Of a stretch of 64,000 nucleotides of DNA, positions 46,579-54,796 are shown one piece after another. The DNA is from Brevundimonas pondensis (GTDB lineage Bacteria; Pseudomonadota; Alphaproteobacteria; Caulobacterales; Caulobacteraceae), in the NCBI RefSeq assembly GCF_017487345.1, contig NZ_CP062006.1:186001-250000 (forward strand), read 5' to 3'. A program made the translations under genes and the position numbers. Position 1 is the stretch's first letter. Each line of letters begins with the position of its first letter. The notes under the pieces were generated by a model. That model was not told the origin of the DNA. It saw only the letters and a program-made list of their open reading frames with translations, and did no database searches.

Positions 46579-47135
46579 GCGGCGCGCCCCTGAGGTTTCA
46601 CCGCGTCCAGCACCAGCTCCAGCGCGCGGCGGCTCAACTGATCCCTGTCCGCGACCCCGACGGTGCGCGACGGCGCCCCCAGCATCAGGGCCAGGACGCG
46701 GGTGTCCTCCACGCTCAGGTCGGGCCGCACCCGGCCGGCGGCTTGCGACACCGCCAGGGCCTCGGCGCCCGCCCGCTTCAGGCCGTGGCGGATCGGGGCC
46801 AGGGCCTCGTCCTTCAGGTCGCGGATGGCGCCGGCCAGGCCCGCGCTCTGGATCATCAACTCGACCATCTGGCCGAGGAACCACAGGAAGACCTCGGGGT
46901 CGTCGAGGCGCGCCTGGGTGCGTTCGTGCAGGTCGTCGATCTGACCGACGAAGACCGCCAGGGCCAGTTCGGAACGGTCGGCGAAGTTGCGATATAGCGT
47001 CGCCCGTCCCACGCCCGCCTGCTCGGCGATGACGTGCAGCGGCGTCTCCAGCCCGTCGCGCGCAAAGGCCTCTGCGGCGGCCTTCAGCAAGGCCTCGCGG
47101 CGTTCGGCGGCGTCTTTTCTCAGAGGACGGGTCAT
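46575..47135 (-). CDS. TetR-family transcriptional regulator
   Basis: A 186-residue repressor with the N-terminal HTH (REALLKAAAEAFARDGLETPLHVIAEQAGVGRATLYRNFADRSEL) and a ligand-binding C-terminal domain. It is the first gene of the efflux operon. The palindrome 15 bases upstream of its ATG at 47135 is the likely operator, so it probably represses itself and the pump genes. Confidence 0.92.
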   Translation of the reverse strand: MTRPLRKDAAERREALLKAAAEAFARDGLETPLHVIAEQAGVGRATLYRNFADRSELALAVFVGQIDDLHERTQARLDDPEVFLWFLGQMVELMIQSAGLAGAIRDLKDEALAPIRHGLKRAGAEALAVSQAAGRVRPDLSVEDTRVLALMLGAPSRTVGVADRDQLSRRALELVLDAVKPQGRAA

Positions 47136-47149
47136 GAAGATCGCCAAGT

Positions 47150-47163
47150 GGACACTTGTGTCC
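47150..47163 (-). promoter_or_regulatory. probable TetR operator
   Basis: GGACAC-TT-GTGTCC is a perfect six-base inverted repeat with a two-base spacer, extended by AAG/CTT on the two sides. It lies just upstream of the TetR start and would overlap its promoter. This size and symmetry fit TetR-family operators. Confidence 0.7.
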
Positions 47164-47336
47164 GCTTAATCAAGTGCGGCCGGACTCATTCTTTGTTTCA
47201 GCCCATGTCGCGTGGCGCAGGGGCGCGTAACATCCCTCCTCGCGAACGGAATGCGCCAGAACGGCCAAGGCTGCGTTCCGGTCGATGACGATGTCAGGAA
47301 ATGAAGGGATGGCGCCGATCGGCGCTCATCCAGACG

Positions 47337-47394
47337 TGGTGCGGGTGGCCGGGCTCGAACCGGCACTCCTCTCGGAACAGGATTTTGAATCCAG
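47337..47394 (-). repeat. attachment site: displaced 3' part of tRNA-Leu(CAA)
   Basis: Read on the minus strand, this has the anticodon loop TTCAAAA (anticodon CAA), a long variable arm (TTCC-GAGA-GGAG), the T arm GCCGG/CCGGC with TTCGAGC and an acceptor 3' half ending in CCA. The D arm and 5' acceptor half are absent and the integrase coding end takes their place. Part of the anticodon stem mismatches, which suggests the crossover core starts about there. It is the displaced copy made when an element integrates into a tRNA 3' end; the complete tRNA should lie at the other end, beyond 64000. Confidence 0.85.
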
Positions 47395-47395
47395 T

Positions 47396-48499
47396 TCAGA
47401 CGGCCTTCAAGACCTTGCTTTTCCGTGTCTTTTTAGCTGGCTCTGCCTCTGGTGTGGCGTATACGTGCCGCAACGTTCGGCGCAGGTCATCCCGCGAGGT
47501 GTGAGCGTAGCGCATGGTGGAGGCGATAGCCTCATGACCAAGCAGCTCCTTAACGGCGGCCAGATTGCCCCCTGATTGCCGCAGGAGCGTGGTCCCTGCG
47601 TGGTGGCGAGCGTCGTGGACCGCGCGCACGTCGGTCAGGCCCGCGCGCTTCAGGGCCACCCCGGAGGCCGACTGGAAGCCGCGCCAGTGGATCGGCGTCA
47701 GCGACCCGTCGCGCATCTCCCTGAACCACACAGTGTCCAGTCCCGCTGCAACCGCTCGGCCGGCGCGCGCCCGCATCTCGGCGGCGTCCTCAGGTATGAG
47801 GGTAATGACCTGGGGTCCGTTCTTGCGGTCGCGGGTGTATATGTCGTCACCGTGCATGGCCGACAGCGGGAAGAAGGCCTCTTTCAACCGGACGCCATAG
47901 CGCAGGATGAAATGCAGCAGCGGGCGGTGCCAGACGGGCAGGTTGGCCTCCCATGCCGCGATCTCCTCATCGGAGAAGAACCGCACCCGTTCTCGAGGCT
48001 CGGACAATCGCAGGTCGGACCAGGGGATTTCCTTGACGGTGGCCTCCAGATTGCGCCGGGCGTAGTTCAGGATCGGCCGCAACGTCGAGTCTATCATGTC
48101 CCGGTTGACGGTGCTGTTGGACGGGTAGGCCTTGCTCTCGACCCTGTTCTTGCCGCGCAGGATGGGCTCCACGCGACGGGCATTGATCGCCGCCGTGATG
48201 TGCCGCGCCCCAATCTCCCCAACCAGCACATTCTGGCCCATGTGGCGCAGCATGATCTCAATGCGCAGGGCCGTGGTCTTGGCTGACTTCTTGTCGGCGC
48301 CCTTGGCCTGAAACCAGAGGTCGGTCGCCTCCTCTAGCGTGAGGGATTGGTGAAGACCTCCCACGAGCGCTTTCCGGTGTTCCCGCTTCTCGATGGTGAG
48401 GGCGTCTTCCTTGAGGCGCGCGCCGGTCGAGCCACGGAACCGTTCGCCCCGAACCGTGAAATCATACCACCAGATTTCGCCTCGCTTGAAGACGGACAA
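47396..48499 (-). CDS. int: tyrosine integrase of the tRNA-Leu prophage
   Basis: A 367-residue recombinase. Catalytic residues are Arg204 (RYGVRLKEAF), Lys226, His296 and Arg299 (AVHDARHHAGTTLL), His322 (LLGHEAIASTM) and Tyr331 (RYAHTS). A core-binding domain covers residues 55-160. The start is TTG 48499 preceded by GGAGG, inside the excisionase reading frame. The stop is at the displaced tRNA-Leu fragment, giving the standard int-att order. It is the last gene of the long leftward operon and appears intact. Confidence 0.95.
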   Translation of the reverse strand: MSVFKRGEIWWYDFTVRGERFRGSTGARLKEDALTIEKREHRKALVGGLHQSLTLEEATDLWFQAKGADKKSAKTTALRIEIMLRHMGQNVLVGEIGARHITAAINARRVEPILRGKNRVESKAYPSNSTVNRDMIDSTLRPILNYARRNLEATVKEIPWSDLRLSEPRERVRFFSDEEIAAWEANLPVWHRPLLHFILRYGVRLKEAFFPLSAMHGDDIYTRDRKNGPQVITLIPEDAAEMRARAGRAVAAGLDTVWFREMRDGSLTPIHWRGFQSASGVALKRAGLTDVRAVHDARHHAGTTLLRQSGGNLAAVKELLGHEAIASTMRYAHTSRDDLRRTLRHVYATPEAEPAKKTRKSKVLKAV

Positions 48500-48675
48500 G
48501 TCATAGCCTCCAGATAGGCGTTCAGGTCATCGCGGCGCACGCGCCAGGTTCTGCCGATCTTCCCGGCCCGCAGGGAACCATTGGCGATCAGGCCACGCAA
48601 GGTGTGTTCTCCTAACTGAAGGACACGACAAACTTGGTCGAAGGTCAGGACGGGGCTTTCAGCGGCGGCGCTCAT
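48334..48675 (-). CDS. excisionase-type HTH protein
   Basis: The first 58 residues are an excisionase/AlpA-type winged helix: VLTFDQVCRVLQLGEHTLRGLIANGSLRAGKIGRTWRVRRDDLNAYLEA. They should bind DNA near att and direct excision. The frame then continues without stop for about 55 more codons inside int in another frame; that tail is Ser/Arg-rich and not protein-like. It may be translated as a harmless extension. The ATG overlaps the preceding gene stop as ATGA. Confidence 0.82.
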   Translation of the reverse strand: MSAAAESPVLTFDQVCRVLQLGEHTLRGLIANGSLRAGKIGRTWRVRRDDLNAYLEAMTCPSSSEAKSGGMISRFGANGSVARPARASRKTPSPSRSGNTGKRSWEVFTNPSR

Positions 48676-48929
48676 CGTCCCTCTCCATCAGGGGGCGTGG
48701 TGGGGGTGTTCCTGAACTCGCCGCAGAGATGGCCGCTGGCGGTTAGGTTGGAGGTCGAGCGCGGCAGGAAACAGAAGTCAAAGCCCAGACCCGCCGCCGC
48801 GTCGTGCGATTGGTTCGGCGGCATTCTGATGCACTCTCCGACGCGCGTGTTGATCCACCGCCAGAAGTCGCACCCAGCGCAGCAGGGACCGTGCTTGGCG
48901 TAGAAGGCATCGACGTGCTGCTGGCTCAT
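48672..48929 (-). CDS. small Cys-containing phage protein
   Basis: An 85-residue protein with CCAGCDFWRWINTRVGECI and a later HLCGEF, a spacing suggesting metal binding. It overlaps both neighbours by four bases in the leftward operon. No function is recognised; such Cys-rich small proteins are common in early phage regions. Confidence 0.7.
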   Translation of the reverse strand: MSQQHVDAFYAKHGPCCAGCDFWRWINTRVGECIRMPPNQSHDAAAGLGFDFCFLPRSTSNLTASGHLCGEFRNTPTTPPDGEGR

Positions 48930-49408
48930 CCGCCCTCTCCCTGTGCCTTGGCTTTGAGATTAGGGGAGACTACGCCTGCGGCTTCGTACCCGTGCTGGAT
49001 GGCCCGAAGGATGGAGATGCACAGGGCTAGCGCGGGGGTTGGAGCGTGAAACCAAGGGCGGTCGATGGCTTCGTGGGCGAGAAAGACGCAGGCCGAGCCA
49101 CGACCGTCACCCACCACTTCGACGAACTTGCGCCACCCCGGCAGCACCCTCTCAGCCAGCGCAAGGGCGGCGTCAATGGAGGTGGTGTAGGGCGAGATGT
49201 AGCCCGTGCGCTCATGACGCATGATGTCGTCGGGCTTCATTCGGTACCGCCAGCCCGCGCCGTCGTGTTCAAAAAGCTCGTATCCATTGGACGCCGCCCA
49301 GACGGCCGCATCCAACTCCCGGCTTCCCGCCTCAGCGGCTTCCAGTAGAGCGATGAGGGCTGACATATCCAGCACAGGTATGGAGCCGTCTTCGGCGGAA
49401 TGAACCAT
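48926..49408 (-). CDS. phage protein of unknown function
   Basis: A 160-residue protein with SRELDAAVWAASNGYEL, SIDAALALAERVLPGW and AHEAIDRPWFHAPTPALALCISILRA. Similar Trp-rich proteins with this order are frequent in alphaproteobacterial prophages, but have no known role. The ATG at 49408 overlaps the upstream stop as TGATG; a GTG one codon earlier is also possible. Confidence 0.75.
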   Translation of the reverse strand: MVHSAEDGSIPVLDMSALIALLEAAEAGSRELDAAVWAASNGYELFEHDGAGWRYRMKPDDIMRHERTGYISPYTTSIDAALALAERVLPGWRKFVEVVGDGRGSACVFLAHEAIDRPWFHAPTPALALCISILRAIQHGYEAAGVVSPNLKAKAQGEGG

Positions 49409-49752
49409 CACTCTCCAGCCTCCTTTGCTTGGTTAGGGGCGGACGGGAGGTATCGAGAGATCATGTCGGCCCAAATGCGACGCCGACGGTCAAACGACCG
49501 GCATTCACCACTGACCCTGCCGAAGCGGTCAGCCCCCATCGACATACCGGGCGTGTGGGATTTGCAGGCCCCCTGAAGCATGGCGTTCGTTGGCTCTATC
49601 GGTACCACAACCACGTCGCCTGCCGTCAGATCGCGGAGGGCTGCGGCGGCTAATGCGAGGAGCGTGTTCGTCTGATAGACCTCGCTGTGGTGAGGGTTGG
49701 AACTCAAGAATCCAGCCTCCAGCCGTTCGATGAGCGCGCTATGGTCGGTCAT
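49408..49752 (-). CDS. phage hypothetical protein
   Basis: A 114-residue protein starting MTDHSALIERLEAGF, with a central VVVVPIEPTNAML and a C-terminal RRIWADMISRYLPSAP. It overlaps neighbours by a few bases. The EPTNAML phrase recurs in modified form (VEPTQEMVDRAQE) in the protein at 50787-52163, hinting at a shared small motif. Confidence 0.7.
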   Translation of the reverse strand: MTDHSALIERLEAGFLSSNPHHSEVYQTNTLLALAAAALRDLTAGDVVVVPIEPTNAMLQGACKSHTPGMSMGADRFGRVSGECRSFDRRRRIWADMISRYLPSAPNQAKEAGE

Positions 49753-50354
49753 TGGTCAGCTCCCTGGTTGGCGAGTAGCGCCCGTGCAGTGCGAAGATGG
49801 CCCGCGTCGATACTCATGGCGGCTGGCAGTTCCCAGATGTGATCGTGGTCGCCCGTCTCGTCGTCCAAGCTTTCGGCGGCCTCAGCGAACGGCTCCAACG
49901 CCTTCCGCAACTCGTCGCGCTGGCGCTCGGCTTGGGTGGCTCGTTTTCGGAGCGTCATCGCGTCAGACTCGGCGGCGCAATACGCACTTCTAAGTTCCGT
50001 CATCCTGGCTTCGGCGGATGCGGCGGTAACGAGTGGTTCGACCGTCGCTGTGACCTCGCCTTCGTAGCGGTAGGCCGCCCTGTGACGGGCGTAGTCATCG
50101 TCTGTGGTGAAGGTCTGTTGCGGCAGGATCAAATCCTCAATCATCCACCCCACCACCTCCAGTTCCGCATGATCGCCGGAGCCGGATGCGAGGGCGTTGA
50201 GGATCGCGTCGTTTGGAATAGCCGACATGATGCGCGTCCTATCGACCTCGTGATCTAGGCCGTGGGATGCCCCATATTGCTGAACTAGGTATTCGGCGGC
50301 AGCGTCGAGAACTACAGCCGCCACCTTCTCGCGCGGGGTCATGGGAGGGGTCAT
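49749..50354 (-). CDS. phage hypothetical protein with coiled coil
   Basis: A 201-residue protein. The N-terminal half is globular (AAEYLVQQYGASHGLDHEVDR) and residues 115-165 form a predicted coiled coil with repeated Ala/Arg/Glu (SAYCAAESDAMTLRKRATQA). It ends in DHDHIWELPAAMSIDAGHL. No family is recognised. It is coupled to both neighbours by ATGA-type overlaps. Confidence 0.7.
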   Translation of the reverse strand: MTPPMTPREKVAAVVLDAAAEYLVQQYGASHGLDHEVDRTRIMSAIPNDAILNALASGSGDHAELEVVGWMIEDLILPQQTFTTDDDYARHRAAYRYEGEVTATVEPLVTAASAEARMTELRSAYCAAESDAMTLRKRATQAERQRDELRKALEPFAEAAESLDDETGDHDHIWELPAAMSIDAGHLRTARALLANQGADQ

Positions 50355-50614
50355 TGGGGCTTCCTCACGGCAGCCATGAACTGCGCGAACGGGGCTTTGT
50401 CCGCCGCTTCCTCTAGGGCATAGCGCTCGGCGCCGGCGATCATTGTGTCGATGGTCTCGGCGTTCCCGTTCGCTGCGATGGCGACGGTAAAGCCCAGCCC
50501 ACGCGCCAAGCCCTCGATCATATCGCCCATACGTTCGTGACGGTCAGGGGCCTTGCTGGCAGCGGTAGCTTCCTTGGCCAGCATAGCGGACAGTCTGTCG
50601 TGGAAATCGCTCAC
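50351..50614 (-). CDS. phage hypothetical protein
   Basis: An 87-residue protein beginning at GTG 50614, coupled to the previous stop as GTGA. It includes MIEGLARGLGFTVAIAANG and ends DKAPFAQFMAAVRKPQ. No family is recognised. Confidence 0.65.
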   Translation of the reverse strand: MSDFHDRLSAMLAKEATAASKAPDRHERMGDMIEGLARGLGFTVAIAANGNAETIDTMIAGAERYALEEAADKAPFAQFMAAVRKPQ

Positions 50615-50787
50615 TCCCCGCCCTCCTTATCCGAGGTGCGCGGGCGTCCAGCGGTTTCCCACGCGGAAACGGCCTCAAGCCACTCCTCAGCCTGCTCAAG
50701 CTGGTCCTGCATGTCGCTAGTCTCGGCGTCGATCTGCACGTCAGTCATAGCGTCAAAGTCATTCTGAAACTTGGACCAAGCAGCCAT
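50611..50787 (-). CDS. small acidic phage protein
   Basis: A 58-residue protein, MAAWSKFQNDFDAMTDVQID..., with an acidic helical centre (MQDQLEQAEEWLEAV) and ending DKEGGE. Both ends overlap neighbours (TGATG with the gene at 50787-52163 and GTGA with 50351-50614), which strongly supports it despite its size. Function is unknown. Confidence 0.72.
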   Translation of the reverse strand: MAAWSKFQNDFDAMTDVQIDAETSDMQDQLEQAEEWLEAVSAWETAGRPRTSDKEGGE

Positions 50788-52163
50788 CACTTCGCCCCCT
50801 GTTCGGCTTGCAGGGCGGCGATGGCTAGGCGAAGCCGCGCTGCGGCGGGGTGAACGTGGCCATAGAAGTCGCGTTCGTTCACGTCCTGCTCAAGGTCCTT
50901 CAGTCGGTCGAGCAGGAAGCCAGACGCCTCCACCGCTACCCGCAGCGCGTCGGGGGCGGGGTGGCCTCCAACTCTCGGGTCCGTCGCTACGGCGATGTTC
51001 CACTGGATGAGACTGGCAAGTTTCTTCTTGGCGGTTTCGTAGCTGTCTTCTGCGTCGGCCACTCCAAGGTGCGCGCAGACCATTTCCTCGTCTGCGGCCC
51101 TTAGCCATCCCACCGGCTGCGCGTCCTCGCGGGCTTGCGGCAGGGCGCTGGGATTGCACAGAGATCCGACATAGACGCAGCGGTCGCCATCGCATCCATC
51201 GCACTCAACCTCCCCCGCCTCTGCCGGGGCTTCCAACTGACAAGGATTGCTTGACAGTTCAGCCAGCCGATCAGCTAACTTCCTCGCGTTCTCAGCGTTA
51301 TAGACGTTGGCCCAGTGCGCCCGGTCTTCGCCCTGGGTGTCGCGCGCCGAGAAGTAGCGCGCCGCCTCACGAAGCCAAGCGATCTCGTCATCGAACTTGT
51401 AACGGTCGCTTACATGCGAGGTTGGGGCTTCCTCGCGGGTGACGAGGGCGGCAAGGCGATGCGCGGTCACGTCGAGAGTGACCCACGCCTCGCGGATCAT
51501 GTTCTCTTCGTCCGTCAGGTTCTCAGCGTCGAGATATTTCGGCAGGCCGTAGATCAGTTGCTCGTAGGCCTTATGCAGGTCGGTCGCGATTTTGAACGCA
51601 CCGTCATCCACCGCCCCGCCTTCCGGCTCGCGCGATGGGGCGCGGAGGTGCTCCGGTTCATCATCAGGCGCGAAACCGCAACCGTCGCAGTCATCGCAAG
51701 TTCGGACACAGGCGCTATGCTGGTTCGCGCCTTCCGTGCGGGCCGTTTCTTCGATCTTTCCGGCTCCGCCGCATGTCTGGCATTCAGGAAGTTCGATCTC
51801 AGGATGCGCCGCTACGGCGGCGTCCAAGTCAGCAAACACCTTGTCGGCAGCGGCGAAGGCATCGCCCTGCCGCTTGGTCAGTCCCTCGGGGTCCGCGTTC
51901 CAGTCGTAGCCAGTCAGGCGGGCCGTGGTGGCTGACAGAGCGTCGCGGAGGTAGCGAACGGCGTCATAAGCCCTGATCGTCCGCAGGCCGCGCTCAATCA
52001 GTTCTTCCTCCCCCACCCCGGCGGCTTGGGGAGCGGCGGGGGCGGCTGCGAGCATGGCGGCCCACATGTCGCGAATGTCGGGCCAAAACTCCTGCGCCCG
52101 GTCCACCATTTCTTGCGTCGGCTCAACAGGCACGCTCACCAGCGCGGAGGGGTGGTCGGTCAT
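50787..52163 (-). CDS. large early phage protein with DnaJ-type zinc motif
   Basis: A 458-residue protein of several helical segments. Around residues 150-190 it has CQTCGGAGKIEE followed by CDDCDGCGFAPDDE, the paired CxxC pattern of DnaJ-type zinc fingers. A second Cys group, ECDGCDGDRCVYVGSLC, follows at about 350. The first residues include VEPTQEMVDRAQEFWPD. It may be a mosaic of small phage modules; the role is unknown. It is in the middle of the leftward operon. Confidence 0.72.
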   Translation of the reverse strand: MTDHPSALVSVPVEPTQEMVDRAQEFWPDIRDMWAAMLAAAPAAPQAAGVGEEELIERGLRTIRAYDAVRYLRDALSATTARLTGYDWNADPEGLTKRQGDAFAAADKVFADLDAAVAAHPEIELPECQTCGGAGKIEETARTEGANQHSACVRTCDDCDGCGFAPDDEPEHLRAPSREPEGGAVDDGAFKIATDLHKAYEQLIYGLPKYLDAENLTDEENMIREAWVTLDVTAHRLAALVTREEAPTSHVSDRYKFDDEIAWLREAARYFSARDTQGEDRAHWANVYNAENARKLADRLAELSSNPCQLEAPAEAGEVECDGCDGDRCVYVGSLCNPSALPQAREDAQPVGWLRAADEEMVCAHLGVADAEDSYETAKKKLASLIQWNIAVATDPRVGGHPAPDALRVAVEASGFLLDRLKDLEQDVNERDFYGHVHPAAARLRLAIAALQAEQGAK

Positions 52164-52501
52164 GCTTGCTCTCCCTTCTCGGGGCGGTCACCTGTGGCGC
52201 GGGTTATGGCGTCACGGAGCGCAATGGCCAGCTTGGCCTCTTCCAGCCCGTAAACCGACCGAATGTCTTCCTCCGACAGCCCTACGTAGGGCTCGTGGCT
52301 CTTGATCGCGACAGTCAGCAAATCAGGCGCGGCGGCGATCAGGCGGGCAACGTCCTCGCCTTGACTGTCGGACAGCGTGCAGATGGCCGGTTGCCACGTC
52401 ATTCCGGTTTCGTCTGGGGCACTTACCGATCCCCAGACGACCCAGTCGGAGCTTTCCGACTCCCATGCATAGGTCCACGGCGTATGCTTCACCCCGCTCA
52501 T
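52160..52501 (-). CDS. phage hypothetical protein
   Basis: A 113-residue protein with KHTPWTYAWESESSDWVVWG and EDVARLIAAAPDLLTVAI, the ARLIAAAPDLL phrase being frequent in small phage proteins of unknown role. ATGA-type overlap joins it to both the methylase gene and the gene at 50787-52163. Confidence 0.72.
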   Translation of the reverse strand: MSGVKHTPWTYAWESESSDWVVWGSVSAPDETGMTWQPAICTLSDSQGEDVARLIAAAPDLLTVAIKSHEPYVGLSEEDIRSVYGLEEAKLAIALRDAITRATGDRPEKGEQA

Positions 52502-53340
52502 GCCGCTGCTCCGAAAAGCCCGCGCGAGCGATGAAGACGGCGCTCACCTTGCGGGTTGATCCACAGGACTTCCGTGCGCGCCCTTGCGCCATCAGCTAGG
52601 GCGGCGCGTTCGATGCGGGTCCATCCCGGGAGCGAGTCGTCATAGAGGCTGTGAGGATAGCCGGAGAGCACGACCGCACCCTTCAGACCTCCCAGGAAGG
52701 CCAACAGCTTTCCATGGTCTTCCGCCGTCAGTTCGTGCGCGTAGTCTCCCCCAGCGTCTCGCGTGTCCGGCAGATACGGCGGGTCCACATAGTGCAGGGC
52801 CTCGTCGGTATCGTGCGCCGCCATCACTTCGCAGGCATCCCGGTTTTCGATGGTTACACCGCGCAGACGCTCAACCACGGCCGCCAGGGCTTCGGGGTAG
52901 TTGAACCAGTCGCGCGCGGGCGTGGTGCCGCTCCGATTGCTGTTTGCCCTGAAGCCCGTGGCGCGGTGCGTCCCGTTTCTGCCGAAGCCCATGAAGGATC
53001 TAACGATCAGCTTGCGGGCCTGCTCGACTGCATCATCCGTAGGATCATAAGCCTCGACCTGTTCGGTGCGGGCGAATGGGGTCAAGCGCACGAGGTCGGC
53101 CAGCCGCGCACCGTTTTCAGGGTCGCGCAGGACACGGAACAGGTTCACCACGTCGCAATCGAGGTCGTTGTAAACCTCGGCGTAGGCGCGGGGTTTCCGC
53201 AGAAGCACGGACGCTGCGCCACCGAATGGCTCGACGTAAACGCGGTGGGGCGGGAGGTTCTCGATGATCCACGGCGCAAGCAACCACTTGCCGCCATGCC
53301 AGCGCAAAACCGGGCGCGTCAGTTCAGTGATCACGCTCAT
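52498..53340 (-). CDS. Dam-type DNA adenine-N6 methyltransferase
   Basis: A 280-residue D12-class methylase. Motif X is VLRWHGGKWLLAPWI (residues 11-25), motif I EPFGGAASVLL (37-47), and the catalytic motif IV YVDPPYLPDT (184-193). The target-recognition part lies between. It would methylate adenine in phage DNA, perhaps to avoid host restriction or time gene expression. No cognate endonuclease is encoded nearby. Starts overlap the next gene. Confidence 0.93.
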   Translation of the reverse strand: MSVITELTRPVLRWHGGKWLLAPWIIENLPPHRVYVEPFGGAASVLLRKPRAYAEVYNDLDCDVVNLFRVLRDPENGARLADLVRLTPFARTEQVEAYDPTDDAVEQARKLIVRSFMGFGRNGTHRATGFRANSNRSGTTPARDWFNYPEALAAVVERLRGVTIENRDACEVMAAHDTDEALHYVDPPYLPDTRDAGGDYAHELTAEDHGKLLAFLGGLKGAVVLSGYPHSLYDDSLPGWTRIERAALADGARARTEVLWINPQGERRLHRSRGLFGAAA

Positions 53341-53630
53341 GCCTCACCCCCACGGCGGGAGGCTTGGCGGGACTTGAGCAGCGCCTGAACATTCACGCCG
53401 AGCGGCGTCAGGACCATGTGACCGCAGCGACCGTTCGGGCTGGTGATCTTCAGGTAGAACATCGCCTTGTTGCGCAGGCTGCGCAGGACCGGCGCCGAGC
53501 AGCCGCCAATGTATCCAGCGATGACATGGCGACGCTCGGCCTTGGTAAGCTCGCGAGCAGCGGCCATGACCTGCTTTCCGTCCGGCCGCCAGTCCGCCCC
53601 CGCCTCCAGCACTTCCGTTGGGGTGGTCAT
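53337..53630 (-). CDS. phage hypothetical protein, DNA-binding type possible
   Basis: A 97-residue basic protein beginning [14 protein letters not shown], with [34 protein letters not shown], a helix-rich region resembling a winged helix, and [21 protein letters not shown]. The ATG at 53630 overlaps the previous stop. Function is not known. Confidence 0.68.
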   Translation of the reverse strand: MTTPTEVLEAGADWRPDGKQVMAAARELTKAERRHVIAGYIGGCSAPVLRSLRNKAMFYLKITSPNGRCGHMVLTPLGVNVQALLKSRQASRRGGEA

Positions 53631-54415
53631 GGCTGAACCTCGACCAGCTTGCCGGATTTGGCCTGATACCAAGCGCCGGCCTTGATGCCGTCTTGGCCCA
53701 CGATGCCGCTGGCGATGGAGACGATGGGGCCATTCCAGGTTTCTCGCTCGATCGCGAACAAGGCGTTGCCGTCGGCGCCCATGACGCGACCCTCAAACCC
53801 AGAGGCCATCGCCGCGCCTTGGTCGCCGGTGCTGGACGCCGCGCCTCGGGTGCCGGTGCTGGACGCTGCGCCTCGGGTGCCGGTGCTGGACGCCGCGCCG
53901 TAGTCGCCGGTGCTGGACGCCGCGCCTCGGGTGCCGGTGCTGGACGCTGCGCCTCGGGTGCCGGTGCTGGACGCCGCGCCGTAGTCGCCGGTGCTGGACG
54001 CCGCGCCTTGGTAGCCGGTGCTGGACGCTGCGCCTCGGGTGCCGGTGGCGGTTTCGCCCTCAGGAGTCGAGCGCTCCTGAACCCACTTCACCGCCTCCTG
54101 AACCAGAGCCGAAAGACCGATCTCCTGGCCGACCTTCAGGATTTCCGACGCCGTCTTTTCCCCGTCGTCCGTGTCGGTGGCGCCGGATTGTTCCACCAGG
54201 CAGAAGCGCGTTCCTGCGGGTGGATAGTATCCGAAGACCGCCAGCGGGTGACCGGTGATGGCGTGGAAACCGCCCTCGCAGGCCTTGACCGTTCCCACGT
54301 GGGTGAAGGTCTCGCCAATCGCGAACTGGAAATCGCGGCACTTTAGGTTCTGGTCAAAGGCCTTGATGGCGCGAATGACAGGCGTGGCCTCAGCCGTTTT
54401 CTTCTTGGCAGCCAT
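53627..54415 (-). CDS. DUF7666-like phage protein with GAASSTG repeats
   Basis: A 262-residue protein. The first 110 residues are globular, with [16 protein letters not shown] and [21 protein letters not shown]. Residues from about 125 to 200 are nine-residue repeats of the form GAASSTGxx with xx = TR, YQ, DY or DQ, and a last variant GAAMASG. This is followed by a conserved cap ([16 protein letters not shown] and [17 protein letters not shown]). Such repeats probably form a beta-solenoid; the type occurs in phage early proteins with unknown role. The start ATG is at 54415. Confidence 0.8.
   Translation of the reverse strand: MAAKKKTAEATPVIRAIKAFDQNLKCRDFQFAIGETFTHVGTVKACEGGFHAITGHPLAVFGYYPPAGTRFCLVEQSGATDTDDGEKTASEILKVGQEIGLSALVQEAVKWVQERSTPEGETATGTRGAASSTGYQGAASSTGDYGAASSTGTRGAASSTGTRGAASSTGDYGAASSTGTRGAASSTGTRGAASSTGDQGAAMASGFEGRVMGADGNALFAIERETWNGPIVSIASGIVGQDGIKAGAWYQAKSGKLVEVQP
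53819..54034 (-). repeat. eight 27-bp in-frame tandem repeats
   Basis: Eight direct units of 27 bp, each encoding nine residues. Plus-strand units share the core CCGGTGCTGGACGC, with changes limited to the first six bases and one silent C/T position. The units fall into TCGGGT, GTAGTC and TTGGT types. Near-identity at DNA level suggests recent slippage or unequal crossover. Confidence 0.95.
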
Positions 54416-54417
54416 GT

Positions 54418-54795
54418 TCAGGCCTCCCCGGCCGATTTGAGTTCGTTGATGCGATGTTGAAGGTGAGCCCAGGTGGTCGGGCTTCTGCGTTCGAGGTCCG
54501 CGAGGCCGGAGCCGATCCCGTCGAGCGGGAAGATGACGGTTCGACCGGCGCGCAGGGCCTCGAAGAGCGGGGCCATGTCCGCGTCGATGACGGCGCACTG
54601 GCGGGCCACGTCGGATTCGGTCCAGAAGACGCCGGGCGCCTTGAGGGTGGCGACGCCGACTGCATTCGGCTCATCACGCATCTCGGCTGCCTGACCGCCA
54701 CGACCCCAGCGCTCCTCGTTGTCACCGAAGACGTAGAGGACGGCCGGGTTGGCCTGGAGGTCCGCGCGGTAGATGCGGTGTTGGAGGATCAGCAT
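54418..54795 (-). CDS. DUF7831-like phage protein
   Basis: A 125-residue protein with [37 protein letters not shown] and [13 protein letters not shown], a conserved set known from many phages but of unknown function. The GDN and GGQA segments could form a nucleotide or ADP-ribose pocket, which is speculation. The start is ATG 54795, two bases before the HNH gene stop. Confidence 0.8.
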   Translation of the reverse strand: MLILQHRIYRADLQANPAVLYVFGDNEERWGRGGQAAEMRDEPNAVGVATLKAPGVFWTESDVARQCAVIDADMAPLFEALRAGRTVIFPLDGIGSGLADLERRSPTTWAHLQHRINELKSAGEA

Positions 54796-54796
54796 C

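Noticed and set aside
47337..47394. Functional tRNA-Leu gene
   Set aside because: The D arm and 5' acceptor strand are missing; it is only the 3' part left by integration.
53819..54034. Possible CRISPR-like regular repeat array
   Set aside because: Units are contiguous 27-bp repeats with no spacers and stay in frame in a protein.
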